A stretch of DNA of 7,236 bases from positions 10,430 to 17,665 of the forward strand of contig DBWU01000079.1 of NCBI GenBank assembly GCA_002309395.1. The letters run 5' to 3'. Below are positions 4,694 to 7,236 of this stretch, piece after piece. The notes under the pieces were generated by a model. It did no database searches. It saw only the letters and a list, made by a program, of their open reading frames with translations, and was not told the origin of the DNA. The number at the start of each line of letters is the position of its first letter. Within the stretch, counting starts at the first letter, position 1. A program made the translations under genes and the position numbers. This DNA is from Oscillospiraceae bacterium UBA1230. GTDB taxonomy: Bacteria > Bacillota > Clostridia > Oscillospirales > Oscillospiraceae.

Positions 4694-7236
4694 TCAACTA
4701 TCCAGCTTCTTTTTCAGTTCATAGAGAAATTGCAGAGCTTCCAGGGGACTGAACGTGTCCACCTGCGCCCGACGCATCGCTTCCGCCGCCTCCTGCTCCG
4801 CCACGGCGGCGAAGGAGAGCTGATCGTCCTGCGGCAGTGCGGCAGGCGCTTTCCCCTCGGCGGACTCCAGATCGCGCAGCACTTCCCGTGCCCGCTGTAT
4901 CACCAGTTTCGGCAAGCCTGCCAACTGCGCCACCTCGATACCGTAGCTCCGGTCGGCGCCGCCGGGGAGGATCTTACGCAAAAAGATGATCTCCTCACCT
5001 CTGGCGCGGACGGCAATATTGTAATTCTTCACGCCGGGCAGCGTATCCTCCAGCTCCGTCAGCTCGTGGTAATGGGTGGCAAAGAGGGTCTTGGCGCCTA
5101 AACGGCGGCTGTCGGCACAGTATTCCAGCACGGCGCGGGCGATGGACATCCCGTCAAAGGTGGAGGTGCCGCGCCCGATCTCATCGAGGATCAGCAGACT
5201 GCGGGACGTGGCGTGGCGCAAAATCTCGCTGACCTCGCTCATTTCCACCATGAAGGTGGACTGCCCGGCGGACAGATCGTCGCTGGCGCCGATCCGGGTG
5301 AAGATACGGTCTACCACGCCGATATGCGCCGAACGCGCCGGAACGAAAGAGCCGATCTGGGATAGCAGAACGATCAGCGCCACCTGGCGCATATAGGTGG
5401 ATTTACCGGCCATATTGGGGCCGGTGATGATGGCGACCCGGTTTTCCGCCGAACCCATACAGGTGTCGTTGGGCACGAACAGCGCGTCGGACCGCATCTG
5501 CTCTACTACCGCGTGGCGCCCGTCCGAGATCTCGATGCGCCCCGATTCGTCCACCGACGGACAGCAGTAGTTGTTCTTCACCGCCACCGCCGCGAGGGCG
5601 CAGAACACGTCCAGCTCCGCCACCGCGGAGGCGGAGCGCTGGATGCGCCCTACGTGGGAGGCGATCTCCAGACGCAGCTTGTTGAACAGCTCAAATTCCA
5701 GCGCGCCCACCCGGTCGGCGGCGGAGAGAATATCACTCTCCAGCTCCTTGAGCTCCTGGGTGATATATCGCTCGCCGTTTACCAGCGTCTGCTTGCGGAT
5801 ATACGTGTCCGGCACCTGATCGCGGAAAGAGTTGGACACCTCGATATAGTAGCCGAACACCTTGTTGTAGCCGATACGCAGCGTACGGATGCCGGTTTTC
5901 TCCTTCTCCTCGGCTTCCATCCGGGTGATGACGCTCTTGCCGCCGTGGAGGATCTCACGCAGACGATCCACCTCCGGGTGGAAACCCTTGCGGATCATCT
6001 CGCCTTCCCGTACGGAGAAGGGCGGCGCGTCCACCAGCGTTTGCCCGATCAGCGCCGCCAGGTCGCTCAGATCGTCCAGCACTTCGTCCAGCTCGTGCAG
6101 TCGGCCCTTGGGAAACGACGATAACTGCTCCTTCACCAGCGGCAGACGCTCCATGGCACTGCGAAGCGACACCAGCTCCCGGGCGCCGGCGGTACCGTAA
6201 ACGATCCTGCCGATGAGACGCTCCATATCGGCGATGCCGGAGAGCGCTTCGATCAGCTCCTGACGCGGCACCGTAGCGTCCACCAGCGCGGAGACGGCGT
6301 CCAGCCGGCGGCGGATCTCCGTTACGTGCAGAAGCGGACGCTCCAGCCAGCTTCGGAGCATACGGCCGCCCATGGCGGTCTTCGTTTTATCCAGCACCCA
6401 TAGAAGGCTGCCCTTTTTCTCCTTGGAACGGAGCGTTTCCGTCAACTCCAGATTGCGCCGCGCCGTCAGATCCAGCTCCATGAACTGACCGCGGGTATAG
6501 TATTCCAGCGTGTCGATATGGCGCAGTTCCGTTTTTTGCGTTTCGTGGAGATAGTACAGTAAGCCGCCCAGCGCCGGCAGCAGCGCACCGTTATCTCTGG
6601 GCAGACGGGAAAGCGCATCCTCCCCGAACTGCTGGCGGCTCAATTTCTCCGCCGCTTCCGTGCGGAAGCAGGCGCCGGGGAGCTTCTCCACGTGGCAGGA
6701 AAACCGATCCTCCAGCGTGCGGCGCAGCGTTTCGTTGAAAAACGCGGTCTCGTTCAGCACCGCTTCCACGGGGGAAAAACGCCCCAGTTCGTTGAGAAGA
6801 TGGGTCAGGTGATCGGCGCCGGAAAAAGCGGTGGCGAGTGTTTTGCCGGTGGACACGTCACAAACTGCCAGCGCGGCGCAGTCGTCACCGAGGAAAATAC
6901 CGGCGCAGAAATTGGCGCGACCCTCCTCCAGACACGACGCGTCCATCACCGTGCCGGGGGTGATCACGCGGAGAATTTCCCGCTTGACCAGTCCCTTGGC
7001 GAGGGCGGGATCCTCCGTCTGCTCGCAGATGGCGACCTTATAGCCCTTGGCGATCAGCCGGGCAATATACGCCTCGGAGGAGTGATAGGGAATGCCGCAC
7101 ATGGGCATTTTCTCCTCTTCGGATTTGTTCTTATCCTTATCACGGGTGGTCAGCGTCAGATCCAGCTCACGGGACGCGGTACGGGCGTCGGCATCGAACA
7201 TCTCGTAGAAATCGCCCAGACGGAAAAACAAAATGG
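4694..7236 (-). CDS. mutS: DNA mismatch repair protein MutS (N-terminus beyond window)
   Basis: MutS scans DNA as a clamp, binds mismatches and small loops, and on ATP exchange slides and recruits MutL. The frame stays open to the window edge and begins ILFFRLGDFYEMF, which lies roughly 20 residues into normal MutS proteins, so only the extreme N-terminus is missing. GDFYEMF contains the mismatch-contacting Phe-x-Glu. CGIPYH and GYKVAICEQ complete domain I, and the connector, lever and clamp regions follow (for example NKVFGYYIEVSN). The ATPase has Walker A GPNMAGKS (5399-5422), Walker B LLILDEIGRGTSTFDG (Asp codon 5183-5185) and FATHYHEL. Near the C-terminus, QLSF (4811-4822) resembles the beta-clamp binding motif of B. 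subtilis MutS, and the protein ends FLYELKKKLDS. The visible part is about 846 residues, so full length would be normal. It is the first visible gene of the run and mutL follows after 37 nt. A TTG at 7229-7231 is internal Leu, not the start. Confidence 0.98.
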   Translation of the reverse strand, partial: ILFFRLGDFYEMFDADARTASRELDLTLTTRDKDKNKSEEEKMPMCGIPYHSSEAYIARLIAKGYKVAICEQTEDPALAKGLVKREILRVITPGTVMDASCLEEGRANFCAGIFLGDDCAALAVCDVSTGKTLATAFSGADHLTHLLNELGRFSPVEAVLNETAFFNETLRRTLEDRFSCHVEKLPGACFRTEAAEKLSRQQFGEDALSRLPRDNGALLPALGGLLYYLHETQKTELRHIDTLEYYTRGQFMELDLTARRNLELTETLRSKEKKGSLLWVLDKTKTAMGGRMLRSWLERPLLHVTEIRRRLDAVSALVDATVPRQELIEALSGIADMERLIGRIVYGTAGARELVSLRSAMERLPLVKEQLSSFPKGRLHELDEVLDDLSDLAALIGQTLVDAPPFSVREGEMIRKGFHPEVDRLREILHGGKSVITRMEAEEKEKTGIRTLRIGYNKVFGYYIEVSNSFRDQVPDTYIRKQTLVNGERYITQELKELESDILSAADRVGALEFELFNKLRLEIASHVGRIQRSASAVAELDVFCALAAVAVKNNYCCPSVDESGRIEISDGRHAVVEQMRSDALFVPNDTCMGSAENRVAIITGPNMAGKSTYMRQVALIVLLSQIGSFVPARSAHIGVVDRIFTRIGASDDLSAGQSTFMVEMSEVSEILRHATSRSLLILDEIGRGTSTFDGMSIARAVLEYCADSRRLGAKTLFATHYHELTELEDTLPGVKNYNIAVRARGEEIIFLRKILPGGADRSYGIEVAQLAGLPKLVIQRAREVLRDLESAEGKAPAALPQDDQLSFAAVAEQEAAEAMRRAQVDTFSPLEALQFLYELKKKLDS

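Noticed and set aside
2695..4752. Long plus-strand open frame of 685 codons opposite mutL and miaA
   Set aside because: It lies antisense to clearly homologous mutL and miaA. Its translation is Arg/Gly/His-rich and low in structure with no recognisable motif, as expected from the mirror frame of GC-rich codons.
4445..6124. Plus-strand open frames opposite mutL/mutS (4445-5101 and 5513-6124)
   Set aside because: Both are antisense to conserved mutL/mutS coding sequence and show no family features.
7229..7231. TTG as mutS start codon
   Set aside because: The frame continues to the window edge with Ile before it, and ILFFRLGDFYEMF is an internal MutS motif, so this codon is Leu.
1..7236. CRISPR array, tRNA/rRNA gene, insertion sequence or phage remnant
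   Set aside because: No regularly spaced repeats beyond the mutL pair, no cloverleaf or rRNA segments, and no transposase or integrase motifs. The DNA is nearly all accounted for by six housekeeping-type genes.

Overview
The window is a compact, GC-rich stretch of a bacterial housekeeping chromosome in which every gene I can support lies on the minus strand. In transcription order (right to left) they are mutS (5' end outside the window), mutL, miaA, hfq, a HlyD-like membrane-anchored adaptor protein, and sepF (3' end outside the window). SepF, a MutL with endonuclease motifs and no MutH, a Gram-positive-type Hfq core, and a HlyD-like gene between hfq and sepF all point to a monoderm Firmicute. 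Clostridia, and within it an Oscillospiraceae/Ruminococcaceae-like lineage, is my best inference from gene content and base composition; the sequence does not prove it.

Layout: mutS (4694-7236) is followed after 37 nt by mutL (2806-4656), after 4 nt by miaA (1860-2801), after 54 nt by hfq (1563-1805), and after 19 nt by the HlyD-like gene (335-1543). No terminator is visible between these five genes, so they look like one transcription unit. It ends at a hairpin plus T-tract (296-333) that starts one base after the HlyD stop codon. The -35 box of a near-consensus housekeeping promoter (266-294) lies one base past that T-tract and drives sepF through a short leader with a GC-rich hairpin (236-255). 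No stretch over 300 bases lacks a gene.

Function: MutS recognises mismatches and MutL is the matching ATPase/endonuclease, and both carry probable sliding-clamp binding motifs, as expected of nick-directed, MutH-independent repair. MiaA prenylates A37 of tRNAs that read UNN codons. Hfq is an RNA chaperone. The HlyD-like protein is of unknown function here, and SepF anchors the FtsZ ring. The mutL-miaA-hfq order is also known from E. coli.

I saw no mobile element, CRISPR array, RNA gene or clearly new system. The observations most worth following are a perfect 9-bp inverted repeat that places the hfq Shine-Dalgarno sequence in a hairpin loop directly against the start codon, and a 24-bp direct repeat with 60-nt period in the mutL linker that could give in-frame 20-codon deletions or duplications.
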